From assembly GCA_037176905.1 (NCBI GenBank), contig JBBBWG010010679.1, positions 1 through 21,516 of the forward strand: a DNA stretch of 21,516 nt. The letters are read 5' to 3'. This DNA is from Azolla pinnata (Eukaryota > Streptophyta > Polypodiopsida > Salviniales > Salviniaceae). A model generated the notes under the pieces. The model did not search any database and had not been told where the DNA came from. It was given only the letters and a program-made list of their open reading frames with translations. Of this stretch, positions 10,501-18,635 are shown in pieces; position 1 is the stretch's first letter, and the number at the start of each line of letters is the position of its first letter. The position numbers and the translations under genes were made by a program.

Positions 10501-13500
10501 TTAAGAAGTAAGAGCATATATTGTGTTTGTGGCTTCAGTTGAAGAAAATTCATAAGAAATCGCTTTTGGACTATCTCAAATTCTTTCCATGAGGACGTAG
10601 ATATACTACTCCATAAAAAAGCTATTATCTTCACTAACATTATCTTTGTTTTAGAGCTATTAACACTCAAATTGCTATGCATGCAAACCTTTCTAATATC
10701 CTCATTAGCTTTTGAGCATCTTCTAGATTATTGGCAAAAAGCACCACATCATCGGCATATAGCAAAAACATGATTTTTACATCTCCAATAATAACTTCTT
10801 CAATGCGTTAATCTTGTACAAACTTGTTGATCATTTGTTCCAAACATAAACCAAATAGAGTAGGTGAGAGTGAGCATCCTTGCTTTACACTGATAGTGTT
10901 AGTGAAAGTATCTAAGAGTTTATCATTTATACGCACATTACATATCATTTTCTAATAGATTTGAGAGATTGCAATCATATAATAATCACTTGGAACCTCC
11001 GAGTTTTTCTATGCAATTCCAAATTTTGTCGCGTGGTACCATATTAAAAGCTTTCTTGAAATATATAAAGAAACAATATAATCCTTTACCTCTCGATCGA
11101 TTATCTTCCATGAGAACTCGCAAAGTAACCTAGTGATCAATAGTGCTATGGTGTTTTTTAAAAACAGCTTGTCCATAAACATGAGATTCATCCCATACCC
11201 TTAACTTTGATTTCATCACATGCATGTCCAAAGAGTTTTTTCATAAGTGAACCAACCATGATTGTCCAATGATTATTTGCATTATTAATATCTTTACCTT
11301 TATGTAATGGTTTGATCCAATTTGTGCTCCATTCCTGGGGCATGCCATGTTGTAATGCACAATAAAACATATCACATATCCATGCATGTGCTTTCTGTCT
11401 TGTCCATTTAAGCATTTCAGCTTTGATACCTTGAAGATCTCCTGCCTTACAAAAGGCTAATTTCTTAAGCCCTATGCAATATATTCTCAGTTTAAAGAAT
11501 GAAGATTTATTTGAAAAAGAACTATACCTCATCATTGTTCCAACATTGTTGTGCTCATATAAGTTCTTACAATGCATATAGAAATCCATAAGAGTCAAGT
11601 TACCATAACTCTCAATAAGTTGTCCTTTTAAATTTTTCTAAAACTTGCCACATTCATTTGCTTTCTCTTGGGTTTTCAGAAGTTGTTGATGAGCTATCCG
11701 AGCTCTTCTCTTTCTTTGAATAAGCCTTTTGTATTCATGGATATACACTTGATGTTCTTGTTCCTCCCTAACCACATTCAAATTCATGAGGTATTTCCGA
11801 GATTCATAACATTCCTTATCAAACCATTTTTTCTTAGAGCCAATAAATCTATTGTTCATGCCATTATAAGACCTCTTCTAAACTGAAAAACATTTCCTAG
11901 TACATGAAACAATAGTGCTCTTGAAAGCTTCCACTTGCCTTCTAGTGTCACACAATCTTCTAGCTTTAGTTGTTGTAACATATCTTCATCGTACAAATGT
12001 GATATTTTAAAGTTCATACTCAAATATGTTGGTTTTGTACTAACAAGTCTTAATACTCTCAAATCCTCCTTCCATACATTTAAGATCTGGATATAATGCC
12101 CTGTGATCTGATTCTGGAGTTCATTGGCTGAGTTAAAAATTGTGTATATGGTCCAAAACCGTCTCAGAAAATAACTTATAGTCAATCACATTATTCCCAT
12201 TGTGTTTGTTACATGTAAAAACACCAGTATCATTCCATAAGGATAGACCATTTGTAATAGTTATTCCAATACTATTGCACATTTATAAAAGTAGTTTTCC
12301 AAATTTATCCGGATCATATATTTGCATATCATCTTCTAACCTTGAGGTGTGTGGCATGAGCGATTGTTGTGCATCATGTTGCAAACTTCTTGTACGAGCA
12401 TTCATGTCCCCAACTACAATGACCTCTCCCTTAGTTTTGAAATAAGAAATGTTTCCTTCAAGGGTAGAAAAAGGTCGTTCTCTATCCAAACAAGCATAAA
12501 AATTAGAATCATGATAGGGAATATAACATCCAACAACAAAAATAGGCATGTCATTTGGTGATAATATTTTTAGCCATATTTAACATAAAGATACATAATT
12601 TTTGTAACTCCCTCTTAATCAAACATGCTACCCCTGCTTGTCCTCTTTGTTATCTTGCATTTTTCGGCCATATCAATGAGTGTGTATGGTACATATCCAA
12701 ACCTTGATTTCTTTGGGTGTCATGTTCCCATGTTTCAACAAGGAGTATAATATCTTATTCATTTGTTAGCTCACATATACCAATGCCCACATTCCACAGT
12801 TATCCAATTGCAATTCCAAAAGCATAACCGTATAAGTCATTATTTAGTCCTATAGGTCATGCACCCATATTTGTCCAAAGATCCTCCACCCGTTTCATGT
12901 AGATAGATATAGAGAGATCGATAGCTAGAAATCACAATCATCAATATGAACTTTCTATAAATCTCATTTCTCAAAAAGGATTTACAAATATCAAAAGCCC
13001 AATCCCCCCTTCTGTGATAGTTCTCTTTTGACTATTTTTTTCCCTTCTTGAAATTATTTAAGTTATCTCAAAATATAGGTTTTTTTTTCCCATGAAGAAA
13101 AGAAATATAATAGTCACATTGTTAGCAACATTTTTCAATAAAGTGAATAAATTGTGTTTTAACTGTGCGTGACCTTTCCATGGCCCTACCATGTACATAA
13201 TGATCTCCACTCCATGAATAGACGGTTCACCTCAGCAAATCAATTGACCATCTGACATGGACGCAGTGGCAGCAACAAAATGGCAGCTGAAAAAGCTACT
13301 TGCCTGCCCAACCAAAAAAGCCCAAGTGAAAGGACATCGAATGGAAGACTTTTTTGAGATAACCACTTGGGCTACATGCGGTGTCGATGAATACCTATAT
13401 ACTATTGATTACATTCTCTAATTTCTGTATCTAATTAAATATATAGGCCACCCCCATGATAGTTCTGTTCTTGACATGGTGGGTCTATAGGATCTCTTGA

Positions 13501-14570
13501 TCCTTTATGACTTCGGTTAATTTAAATGCACAAACAAGACGCTCAAGACTTAGGTTTCCGATGTCATAGAGATTGAACAATGTCAATGTTATCTATTCCC
13601 AAGTTCACTCTAGGAACAAATGTGACTTCCTTTCAGCGTCACCAAATGGCTTTCTAATTTGAGTTCTATGGTTTGGCATGGTGCTCCATTCTCAAATCAA
13701 CTCCCTCAAAGATTAGCAAAGATGCAAGATCATATTTAGCTAGAGATGAGGAAACCTCTGAGGCCTATTTTTATACTATCTTTCTCCAAGTATTGAGGTT
13801 AATTTGATACATCTTCGTTATATCACTTGAATGGATTAAGCGTTGAAATTCCCGTAAGGACAGATATGAGTCTATATCCCATCAATAATCAAGAACCAAA
13901 CGTAGTTTAAACAACATGCCTTCCCTTTAATGAGCTTTGCTAACAACATGAATCCTCTTTGCTCTATTTAACCACAGAACCAAACATATTGATTGTCTAA
14001 CCAAACAATCCATTGAAGAAATAATTTTGGTTTTTCATTTCAGTATCTATTTTATGATGAAGGGTGTACTGTTATCCTGCAACATCTCTTTATACCTTCC
14101 AAATTTTGACTAGGAAATTCCTTAGCATGGTTGTTCGACATGTTTATTGTTTTAAAACCTGTTGGACCCAGAAAAAGTCAGAGAAAATAGTACTTGGAAA
14201 TAAAGGCCTTGTTGAGCTCTAATAAACCTTCTTCCTGATGTTGAGCTGAAGTGAAACATTTGAAAGTTTTACCATGTTGTCTCCAAACTGCTGTTTCAGG
14301 TATGGGATCATGCAGCTGGGGTTATATGCGTCTTGGAAGCAGGAGGAAAGGTAAATCATGTGACATGTGAACATAATAATTAATGGTCTTGGAGATTGCT
14401 TATCACATGTTATATCTGAATAGGTCACAGATAGTGAGGGATCAGAGATAGAAGAGAGTTTGTGCAAGGGTAGTCGGACATTTGAGCATGGAGGTGATGG
14501 CATACTCGTCACAAATGGCCACTTGCATTCCATAATATTGAGAAACCTCCATAGGCGTAGTGGCACATGA
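1366..14570 (+). CDS. Putative organellar PAP phosphatase, HAL2/SAL-like (nine exons)
   Basis: Joining nine exons gives a 466-residue protein of the inositol monophosphatase superfamily. Members remove the 3' phosphate from PAP (3'-phosphoadenosine 5'-phosphate), a by-product of sulfation, giving AMP; in plants PAP is also a chloroplast-to-nucleus stress signal. The metal and catalytic motifs are all present: TVAD (about 113-116), AEED (138-141), DPIDGT (225-230) and WDHAAG (403-408). Wording such as YKQELEAAVDVVEKACRLC, FPSIPLVAEED and CCGSLCKY matches the plant At4g05090-type subgroup better than cytosolic-type SAL paralogues. Residues 1 to about 60 form a leader rich in Ser, Ala, Cys and Pro with almost no acidic residues, suggesting plastid or mitochondrial import. 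All introns are GT-AG and all phases agree. Usual family length is about 350-400 residues plus leader. PAP preference over inositol bisphosphate is inferred from family. Confidence 0.85.
1512..3058 (+). other. Intron 1, no recognised content
   Basis: The intron runs from GTATTC to GCAATGCAG. Its 1547 bases contain a pyrimidine-rich start (1512-1610) and otherwise AT-rich sequence with short open frames that match nothing I know. I see no gene or repeat in it. Confidence 0.45.
3059..3188 (+). CDS. Exon 2 of the PAP phosphatase
   Basis: This encodes residues 49-92, ending YKQELEAAVDVVEKACRLCND, the first helix of the family fold. The acceptor is GCAATGCAG|G and the donor GAT|GTATGT, phase 0. 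The first 28 residues still belong to the leader. Confidence 0.85.
3780..3879 (+). repeat. Left copy of a 100-bp direct repeat around a copia gag relic
   Basis: This begins CACCAAATCAGATTCTCC and aligns without gaps to 4530-4629 at about 82 of 100 positions by hand count. Both copies share the 21-base core CATCCCTACAATAGCTGTTG plus flanks. The left copy lies 163 bases before the gag start. Confidence 0.75.
4043..4668 (+). pseudogene. Ty1-copia gag relic inside intron 2
   Basis: A start ATGGTCTCTTCTTC at 4043 gives MVSSSTRAKNLFEGKG, then a frame change near 4090 (WKEHMRGI in another frame), then an open frame 4132-4668. This reads KVWEKLKMTYENSTSVNEV, GAIEHLSFFTGTL and LPAFDNNLKASFL. The pattern is that of the UBN2-type gag region of plant copia polyproteins, which form the particle coat. 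Only the N-terminal part of gag survives, with no zinc knuckle, protease, integrase or reverse transcriptase. The end of the open frame (from 4530) is the right-hand direct repeat, not gag. It lies in the same orientation as the host gene. Confidence 0.7.
4530..4629 (+). repeat. Right copy of the 100-bp direct repeat
   Basis: This begins CACCAAATTAGATTCTCC, 750 bases after the left copy, and overlaps the 3' end of the gag relic frame. The pair may be the remains of terminal repeats or of an internal duplication. Neither copy begins TG and ends CA at the edges I can align, so LTR identity is not shown. Confidence 0.75.
4670..5561 (+). other. Rest of intron 2, nothing recognised
   Basis: AT-rich sequence between the gag relic and the acceptor TGTGTATAG. 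I see no coding or repeat signal here. Confidence 0.4.
5562..5661 (+). CDS. Exon 3 of the PAP phosphatase (TVAD motif)
   Basis: This encodes VQHSMMEGKEQ, then SPVTVADFGIQALISM, residues 93-125 plus one base. The Asp of TVAD is a family metal-site residue. The acceptor is TGTATAG|GTG and the donor ATGG|GTATGG, phase 1. Confidence 0.9.
6023..6312 (+). CDS. Exon 4 of the PAP phosphatase (AEED motif)
   Basis: This encodes residues 126-222 from ELGRIFPSIPLVAEED to SSSTFW. The Glu-Glu-Asp of AEED contributes to the metal site. The middle (about 145-200) is a variable Glu/Ala-rich insertion, and its GCAGCAGCA run at 6110 is a small codon repeat. The acceptor is ATCACAG|AA, the donor TTTTGG|GTATGC. 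Confidence 0.9.
6313..7050 (+). other. Intron 4, no recognised content
   Basis: 738 bases from GTATGC to TGGTATAG. The opening has a short ACACAC stretch. A 65-codon frame from 6309 bridges the exon-intron edge and has no family resemblance. Confidence 0.5.
7051..7110 (+). CDS. Exon 5 of the PAP phosphatase (DPIDGT motif)
   Basis: This encodes VLDPIDGTRGFLEGGDSLYV, residues 223-242. DPIDGT is the hallmark motif of the inositol monophosphatase superfamily, holding two metal-binding Asp residues and the Thr that positions the attacking water. Donor and acceptor are both phase 0. Confidence 0.95.
7265..7665 (+). CDS. Exon 6 of the PAP phosphatase
   Basis: This begins IGLALVVEGRLVLGVMGCP (residues 243 on), the conserved strand after the DPIDGT exon, continues through a variable stretch, and ends at CCG with two leftover bases. 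The acceptor is ATGTCCAG|ATT and the donor GGAAG|GTATTT. The open frame continues without a stop through intron 6 into exon 7. Confidence 0.9.
7666..7737 (+). other. Intron 6: 72 nt, in frame, no stop (exitron-like)
   Basis: The donor is GTATTT and the preferred acceptor is TGTGTAG at 7737, which gives CCG-S-LCKY, the reading I expect from plant homologues. A second acceptor, AATGCAG at 7725, would give a 60-nt intron and add four residues. Both lengths are multiples of three and the sequence has no in-frame stop, so retention would add 24 residues. Confidence 0.65.
7738..7813 (+). CDS. Exon 7 of the PAP phosphatase
   Basis: This encodes SLCKYMAVAVGAVSVVLLPQ and ends AKKHVK, to residue 401. 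Family members have an SLCKY-type helix followed by a small-residue strand here. The donor AAG|GTTAGT is phase 0 and opens the 6.5-kb intron 7. Confidence 0.85.
8356..8367 (-). other. Copia-type primer-binding site
   Basis: On the minus strand this reads TGGTATCAAAGC, one base from TGGTATCAGAGC, the copia primer site complementary to initiator Met tRNA. Two bases separate it from ATTACA, the 3' end of the proposed LTR. No gag or pol frame follows toward lower coordinates. Confidence 0.55.
8370..9011 (-). mobile_element. Candidate Ty1-copia LTR, antisense to the host gene
   Basis: The 3' edge is supported by the primer-binding site next to it. The 5' edge is tentative: minus-strand sequence starting TGTTAGTAAATATTCC at 9011 looks like a copia LTR start and has similar ends (TGT...ACA). 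A TATA-like box, TTTATAAG, lies on the minus strand at about 8945-8953. If right, the LTR is about 640 bases. I see no second LTR and no internal genes, so it is a truncated copy. Confidence 0.4.
9721..9745. repeat. (TAGA)6 microsatellite, possible LINE 3' tail
   Basis: Six TAGA units plus one base. On the minus strand it reads (ATCT)n about 175 bases after the stop of the antisense LINE ORF2, where a LINE tail would be expected. Confidence 0.85.
9920..12810 (-). pseudogene. LINE ORF2 relic: endonuclease, reverse transcriptase, zinc-finger end
   Basis: From high to low coordinates: an endonuclease start with DIILLVETWEHD (about 12.75 kb), FVVGCYIPYHDSNFY and VIVVGDMNAR (12.4-12.55 kb). Next is the linker with KKWFDKECYESRKYL (11.8 kb), then the reverse transcriptase. 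The latter has KAGDLQGIKAEMLKW, WIKPLHKGKDINN and WTIMVGSLMKKLFG (11.2-11.5 kb), FIYFKKAFNMVPRD (about 11.05 kb), ISVKQGCSLSPTLFG and LLYADDVVLFAN (YADD at 10759-10748). The end has CTLC...YHTLIEC, a zinc-finger-like motif, and a stop at 9922-9920. In-frame stops (such as STIDH-stop-VTL) and frameshifts break it. The usual catalytic Asp of FVDF reads Tyr (FIYF). It cannot encode an active enzyme. Confidence 0.75.
12811..14299. other. 3' part of intron 7, nothing recognised
   Basis: Unique-looking AT-rich sequence. I find no coding frame with family resemblance, tandem repeat or element end. It may hold LINE upstream sequence too decayed to read. Confidence 0.35.
14300..14350 (+). CDS. Exon 8 of the PAP phosphatase (WDHAAG motif)
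   Basis: This encodes VWDHAAGVICVLEAGGK, residues 402-418. The Asp of WDHAAG is the last metal ligand of the family, so loss of this distant 51-base exon would kill activity. The acceptor is GTTTCAG|GTA and the donor AAG|GTAAAT. Confidence 0.95.
14424..14570 (+). CDS. Exon 9 of the PAP phosphatase (C-terminus)
   Basis: This begins VTDSEGSEIEE and contains GGDGILVTNGHLHSIILRNL, the final strand and helix of the family, ending at TGA 14568-14570. It follows a 73-base intron (GTAAAT to TGAATAG). Family members read VTD plus a (V/I)(V/A)(A/S)N motif at the same places. Confidence 0.85.
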   Translation, partial: VTDSEGSEIEESLCKGSRTFEHGGDGILVTNGHLHSIILRNLHRRSGT

Positions 14571-15194
14571 ATGAGAAATCTGGTTACTCTTTTCCACCGA
14601 GTAAATGTAACTCAACAAAGGCCTAGCTGTTTCAGTGCAAGCAGTATGTCCAAAACAAATAGATCCTAATAAATTGAAAGTAAACTCGACCATTGAATGG
14701 GTAACTTGAATGTGGTGCATTGGAACTGTACACAGATGCAGGATGCACTGAATCACCAAAAAGAAATGGTGTTATGGTGAAAATTATATTTGTTAAACAG
14801 ACTAGTTATTTTCTTATAATGTTCAAAATAGTTGGAATCTTTTGGCTTTTGTATGTTGACCGGCTTATATGAGTAGTTATTGGAGTGCAAGGAATAAGAG
14901 GTTACTTACACTGGAACTTATATATTTAATTGTAATGAAAACCTACTTAAAGACAATTTCCCAAAATTTATCTTGTATGTTGACTATCTACCTCTGGCAT
15001 CTTTAGCTTGAAAGTTGAGATAAAAAACAACAATTCAAAGTTTTCTACCTAAATCATGGGGGTTGATATATAACAATAATAATTGTCTTGGCTGCCAAAT
15101 TGGAATTGACATCACCCCAAAGGGGCAGCTAACCTCTCATTTGCTTTCTTTGAGGAGAAAATTGGTGTACAGTGCTCAATTACGTCTTTCTATC
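14571..15194 (+). other. 3' flank of the phosphatase gene, with AATAAA at 14668
   Basis: A canonical AATAAA lies at 14668-14673, 98 bases after the stop codon, and may direct polyadenylation. The minus strand has a 105-codon frame (14759-14442) that is mostly antisense to exon 9. Nothing else is recognised before the LINE fragment. Confidence 0.4.
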
Positions 15195-15727
15195 CTCTAT
15201 GGAGTATTTAGTATCTAGTTGGATCTTCTCACATCAATTAAATCAAGAAATTGGAACGGAGCTTTGATGAGTAGGAGATTCAGACCACCAAGCTAGAGCT
15301 AAGGTTGCTTATTGTCCTTTTTTCAATGTCCTAGTGGACTAGGGGTGATTGACCCATTAGCACATAGCAAAGCCCTACTCAATAAGTTTGTGGTTAAAAG
15401 TTTTACCAATTCAAGGCCCATGGAATGATATGCTTCTTTGGAGGGACCATGGAATGTTGAGCCTAGATAGTTTATTGATAGCCAAGCACAACTTTCTAAT
15501 ATTTAAGGCTTGGAATTCGGTAAAACAAAGACTGCTAACCTCGGAAGACAAATCCTATGTCCAACAGTCCCTGAGTTTGTTAAAGCCCGACCAATTCCAC
15601 AAGTTCGCAACTTGCTTGCTTTGGGATGACTCTTTGCTCCAGCAAATAGCAGAGGCCACTAGACTGATAAGTTCACAACAGAGGTCAAGAAAAGTATCGC
15701 AAACCCCTCCCATGAACCTTCATTTAT
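15195..15727 (+). pseudogene. LINE ORF2 fragment related to the 16.7-kb LINE
   Basis: Read across frames, this segment gives SSWIFS, GDSDHQARAKVA and LGVIDPLAHSKALLNKFVV. These line up in order with WIFSKSC, GDESARAKVAW and LGIIDPVDQSKALLTKLVV at 21.19-21.39 kb. This is the part of ORF2 after the reverse transcriptase core. Stops and at least one frameshift near 15335 break it. The 149-codon frame 15388-15837 is its shifted continuation plus the start of the next element. The similarity shows a common family; it is not an extension of the later copy. Confidence 0.6.
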
Positions 15728-16063
15728 CACTACAGCACAGAGGGCAGTTAACGACGCTCAAATTTTGCAGAAAATGCGTCGCTGTGCGACACATTAATAA
15801 TCCATCGCTAACTCCGTCGCTTAGCGACGGTATATAAAATTTGCGACGTATCTACACTAGAATCCGTCGCTACACGACGCGTTCCAGTTGTCGTCGCTAA
15901 TTTGAAGGGCGTCGCTAAGCAACGAAGCTATCAGCATCGCTAAATGCATTGCTCAACCACGTGAGAGAGAGTGGGCGATGTTTCTACACTCAAAGGCGTC
16001 GCTAATCAAAGTGTGCCAGTGGATGTCGCTAATATAAGAATTTGTTGCATCATAACACGACGT
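15728..16063 (+). mobile_element. CACTA-like element end with GTCGCTAA subterminal repeats
   Basis: CACTACAGCACAG at 15728 matches the CACTA terminal signature. The following 330 bases carry more than ten copies, in both orientations, of a GTCGCTAA / TTAGCGACG motif (for example 15791-15798 region, 15817-15830, 15893-15900, 15911-15918, 15998-16005, 16025-16032). Such subterminal motifs, which bind the transposase in En/Spm elements, are typical. I find no matching TAGTG end, so this is one end of a truncated or broken element, or a short non-autonomous copy. No transposase is present. Confidence 0.5.
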
Positions 16064-16117
16064 AATATCAGGATTTAACTCAAATTGACATTTTGAGATT
16101 TTAAACAACTATGAATG

Positions 16118-16690
16118 TGTATACAGGTGAATTTGGATGCATGTTTACATATACATTCCATATATGCATTATACATGTACATATACAGATATATAATCAG
16201 GTATGTATGGCGCATATATAGGACAATATTTGTCATGCATGTAAGAAAGCAGATGGTAATGCATGTATGCATGTATATTTGGATAAATATGCATGTAAAT
16301 CTGTAGATGCAAGTTTATATGCATGTATGTATGCATGTATGTATATAGATACACGCGAATATGCGTGAATGTAAGCAAATACAAATGAATATGCATGTAA
16401 TGTATATATATACAGATGAGTACTTATCATACATCTCTATATACACATGAATATGCATGTATGTATGTATATGCAGGTAGATATGCATCATGAATGTAAC
16501 AAAATTGATGGATAAGCATCTATGCATGTCTATCTACATGCATATGTGTGTATGCATGCATATACAAGAAGAGAATATGAAAGTATGCATGTATATTTGA
16601 ATAAATATGCATGTAATGTATGTATATACAAATGAATGCTTATCATACATCTGGATGTATACGTGCATAAGTATCTATGTATGCAGGGGT
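16118..16690. repeat. ATGCATG / TATGTA-rich degenerate satellite tract
   Basis: About a dozen ATGCATG words occur in 550 bases, within purine-pyrimidine alternating ATGTATATACA text. A longer unit of 49 bases at 16388-16436 recurs at 16604-16652 with four differences, a spacing of 216, showing higher-order structure. Short open frames here on both strands (rich in His, Tyr, Ile, Met) are by-products of the repeat. The tract ends about 20 bases before the LINE ORF1 start codon and may be the LINE 5' region or its target. Confidence 0.75.
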
Positions 16691-16712
16691 GATGATATTG
16701 ATGGTGGATTGA

Positions 16713-18635
16713 ATGAAGATGAATGAACGCAGCAACTGTGAAGGCTCTCGGGAGCGAGAGGAAGGCGGTGTTAACGACTCATCGATCAACCAGGAGGACT
16801 CCAACGCAGCACCTCCGCCTATTTCTGAGAAGAAGGTACTGCTTGAAATCCCTTTCTCTCATGAAGAGCTTTCACTATTGCAAGAAGAAATACACAGGTT
16901 AGCACAATATTCAGTTATATGTAAAATCTTTGGATCAAGACCAAATAGACAGGAGTTGAAAGAAGTCCTATATGCCCGACTCCAAGTGGAGGTGAACGTG
17001 ATTAAAAATGTCCAGTTAATGGGCAAAGGATTTTACCATATTGAGTTTAGCAAAGTTGAGAATGTGAGATGGTTATTGGCTACTAATTCTCTTGATCTTA
17101 GGGGCACAAGCCTTCTTTTCGGAATGGTATCAAGGCTTTAATGTAGCCGATGCAGACAAACGTCAGGACAAAGTTTTTAAAATAACGGCTTTATTTCCAA
17201 GGCTTCCTAAGGAATATATTCCTTTTCTCTCTAGGATAGGCACCACTATAGGTCGGACTTTAGAAACAGAGGAAACCATGGCATCCAGGTTGGAAAGGTC
17301 CAAGGGTCCTCCATCAGTTCGTATACTTGTGATTGGTTTGGATTTATTACCGGAAGTGATTCATCTGCCGACACCTGACGGAAAGAGATTAGAACGAGTA
17401 GAATATGTCGGTCTTCCAAATCAGTGTTTTGTGTGCAAGCAGATAGGACACTTAGCTCGTGAGTGTTCGACACGTATTGCTAGGCAAGCACAAATAAATC
17501 CAGAACAAACAAAAAATATGAACACATCAGAACAATGGGTTTATGTTGGCACGGAAAAAAGGTGCAGGAGCCAACCCAAGAGGAAGAAGGATCTGATGTA
17601 GGATCTCATTCCCAAGCACCACTAGCTCCTTTATATGGGCCCGAGAAAGGAATTTCTTTATTTAATACATTTCAAGTGCTTCAAGAACCTAAAAAAGCTC
17701 AAGGAGATTTACACAAATCTTTGGTGGACATAAATCTAGAACCTCAACCTCAGCCTCATCTTTCTATTGAGAAATTTGGGACACAAATCAATAGTGCCAA
17801 CTCCTTGACCATGGACAACAATACCCAAGTGATAATAGGTTCAGCGGTTCCCGCTTTAGAAGTGTATAATGATCGCCAAACTGAGGAGCTTAATACGTCA
17901 CAATTAATAGTTGCCCAAGAAGATCTTGGACAAAATATGAAATCCATTGGAAAAAGAACATTGCAAGAAAGGCACACTTCCTTTTTCCAACAAAGACAAA
18001 ATACTAGAGCAGTTACTATTAAAACAATAAACTTACTTGGAACATCCTCCTCAAAGGTTGTTGGGGATCCCAAGGCCAAGATTCCATTCAACTTATCTAA
18101 ACAGTTTGGGGTTGCCGAACCCCATGAGCCCATCGCTTTTAGATTTCATATAATCTTACAACGTGAAGATCAACATGTTTCCCCAGAATCTCCTAAATTG
18201 GGTTTTTCCTTTCCATTATATGGCTTTGGAGGAGTTGAAAAGCATGATCATGTTATTCATCTTATTGGTAGACAAATAATGTTCTTCTCAGAATTCTTGG
18301 GTTTAAAACAAGTCTCATAGATAGTCGCAAAGACATGGCTTTCATCAGTAGTCTCTTTTATACCAGAACTAGATAATGATGGAACATGTCATGTAGTTCT
18401 ATCTATTATTAATTGTGGTTTCTTAGAATTTGGATATCTTTATATTCATGATGAACAAATGTCAGAAGCAAATGCACTCGCATAAGGTCATTACCATTGG
18501 AGATTCATAAGAGATAGAATGATTTTTAATGAAGTTTTACCTTCAGAATTTGTTGATGGCAGGCAAATAATAGAACCTGCTCCTAAGCTAAGGAGGATGT
18601 TTAAACGAACTCCCCTCAAAACTCCCGAACAATGA
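16713..18635 (+). pseudogene. LINE ORF1: DUF4283-like domain and CCHC zinc knuckle, broken
   Basis: ORF1 of plant L1 elements binds the RNA template and packages it. The N-terminal part (16713-17141) has VLLEIPFSHEEL and a DUF4283-like fold ending GKGFYHIEFSKVENVRWLL. The frame shifts at a G4 run (17101-17104) into GAQAFFSEWYQGFNVADAD and continues to VEYVGLPNQCFVCKQIGH, with a CX2CX4HX4C knuckle at 17425-17466. It shifts back at an A6 run (17555-17560) into a long Gln/Ser-rich tail (17561-18317). Stops follow at TAG 18318 and TAA 18483. The same frame then runs open through KLRRMFKRTPLKTPEQ to TGA 18633-18635, one base into ORF2. The start ATG could also be the internal one at 16719. Confidence 0.8.

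Larger units (their letters stand above)
9721..12810 (-). mobile_element. Decayed antisense L1-type LINE in intron 7
   Basis: This is a 5'-truncated element with most of an ORF2 in pieces across all three frames, a short 3' part and a possible (ATCT)n tail. No ORF1 is seen. Its reverse transcriptase is of the KPLHKG...NNHWTIMVG...FKKAF type, unlike the plus-strand LINE at 16.7 kb, so two L1 lineages are present. Confidence 0.7.
7814..14299 (+). other. Intron 7, 6.5 kb, filled with antisense retroelements
   Basis: The donor GTTAGT at 7814 and acceptor CTGTTTCAG ending at 14299 join AKKHVK to VWDHAAG in phase 0. The intron holds an LTR candidate (8370-9011) and a decayed LINE (9721-12810), both on the minus strand, plus two GGTTCGAG B-box-like motifs at 7978 and 8143. 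I find nothing recognisable in 12811-14299. Confidence 0.8.

Noticed and set aside
14442..14759. A 105-codon minus-strand frame.
   Set aside because: Its C-terminal half is the antisense of exon 9 and the rest has no recognisable features.
15388..15837. A 149-codon plus-strand frame as a gene.
   Set aside because: It spans the junction of a decayed LINE fragment and the CACTA-like repeats, so it is a chance fusion.
15750..16063. Spaced GTCGCTAA repeats as a CRISPR-like array.
   Set aside because: The repeats are short, in both orientations and irregularly spaced, and the sequence is from a plant; CACTA subterminal repeats explain them.
16075..16527. Several overlapping 60-75 codon frames on both strands rich in His, Tyr, Ile and Met.
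   Set aside because: They are by-products of the ATGCATG/TATGTA repeat and start at the repeated ATG words.
17555..17561. The A6-GG run as a programmed ribosomal frameshift site in ORF1.
   Set aside because: The zero-frame codons (GAA AAA AGG) do not fit the slippery heptamer register, and a second unrelated shift and stops show decay instead.
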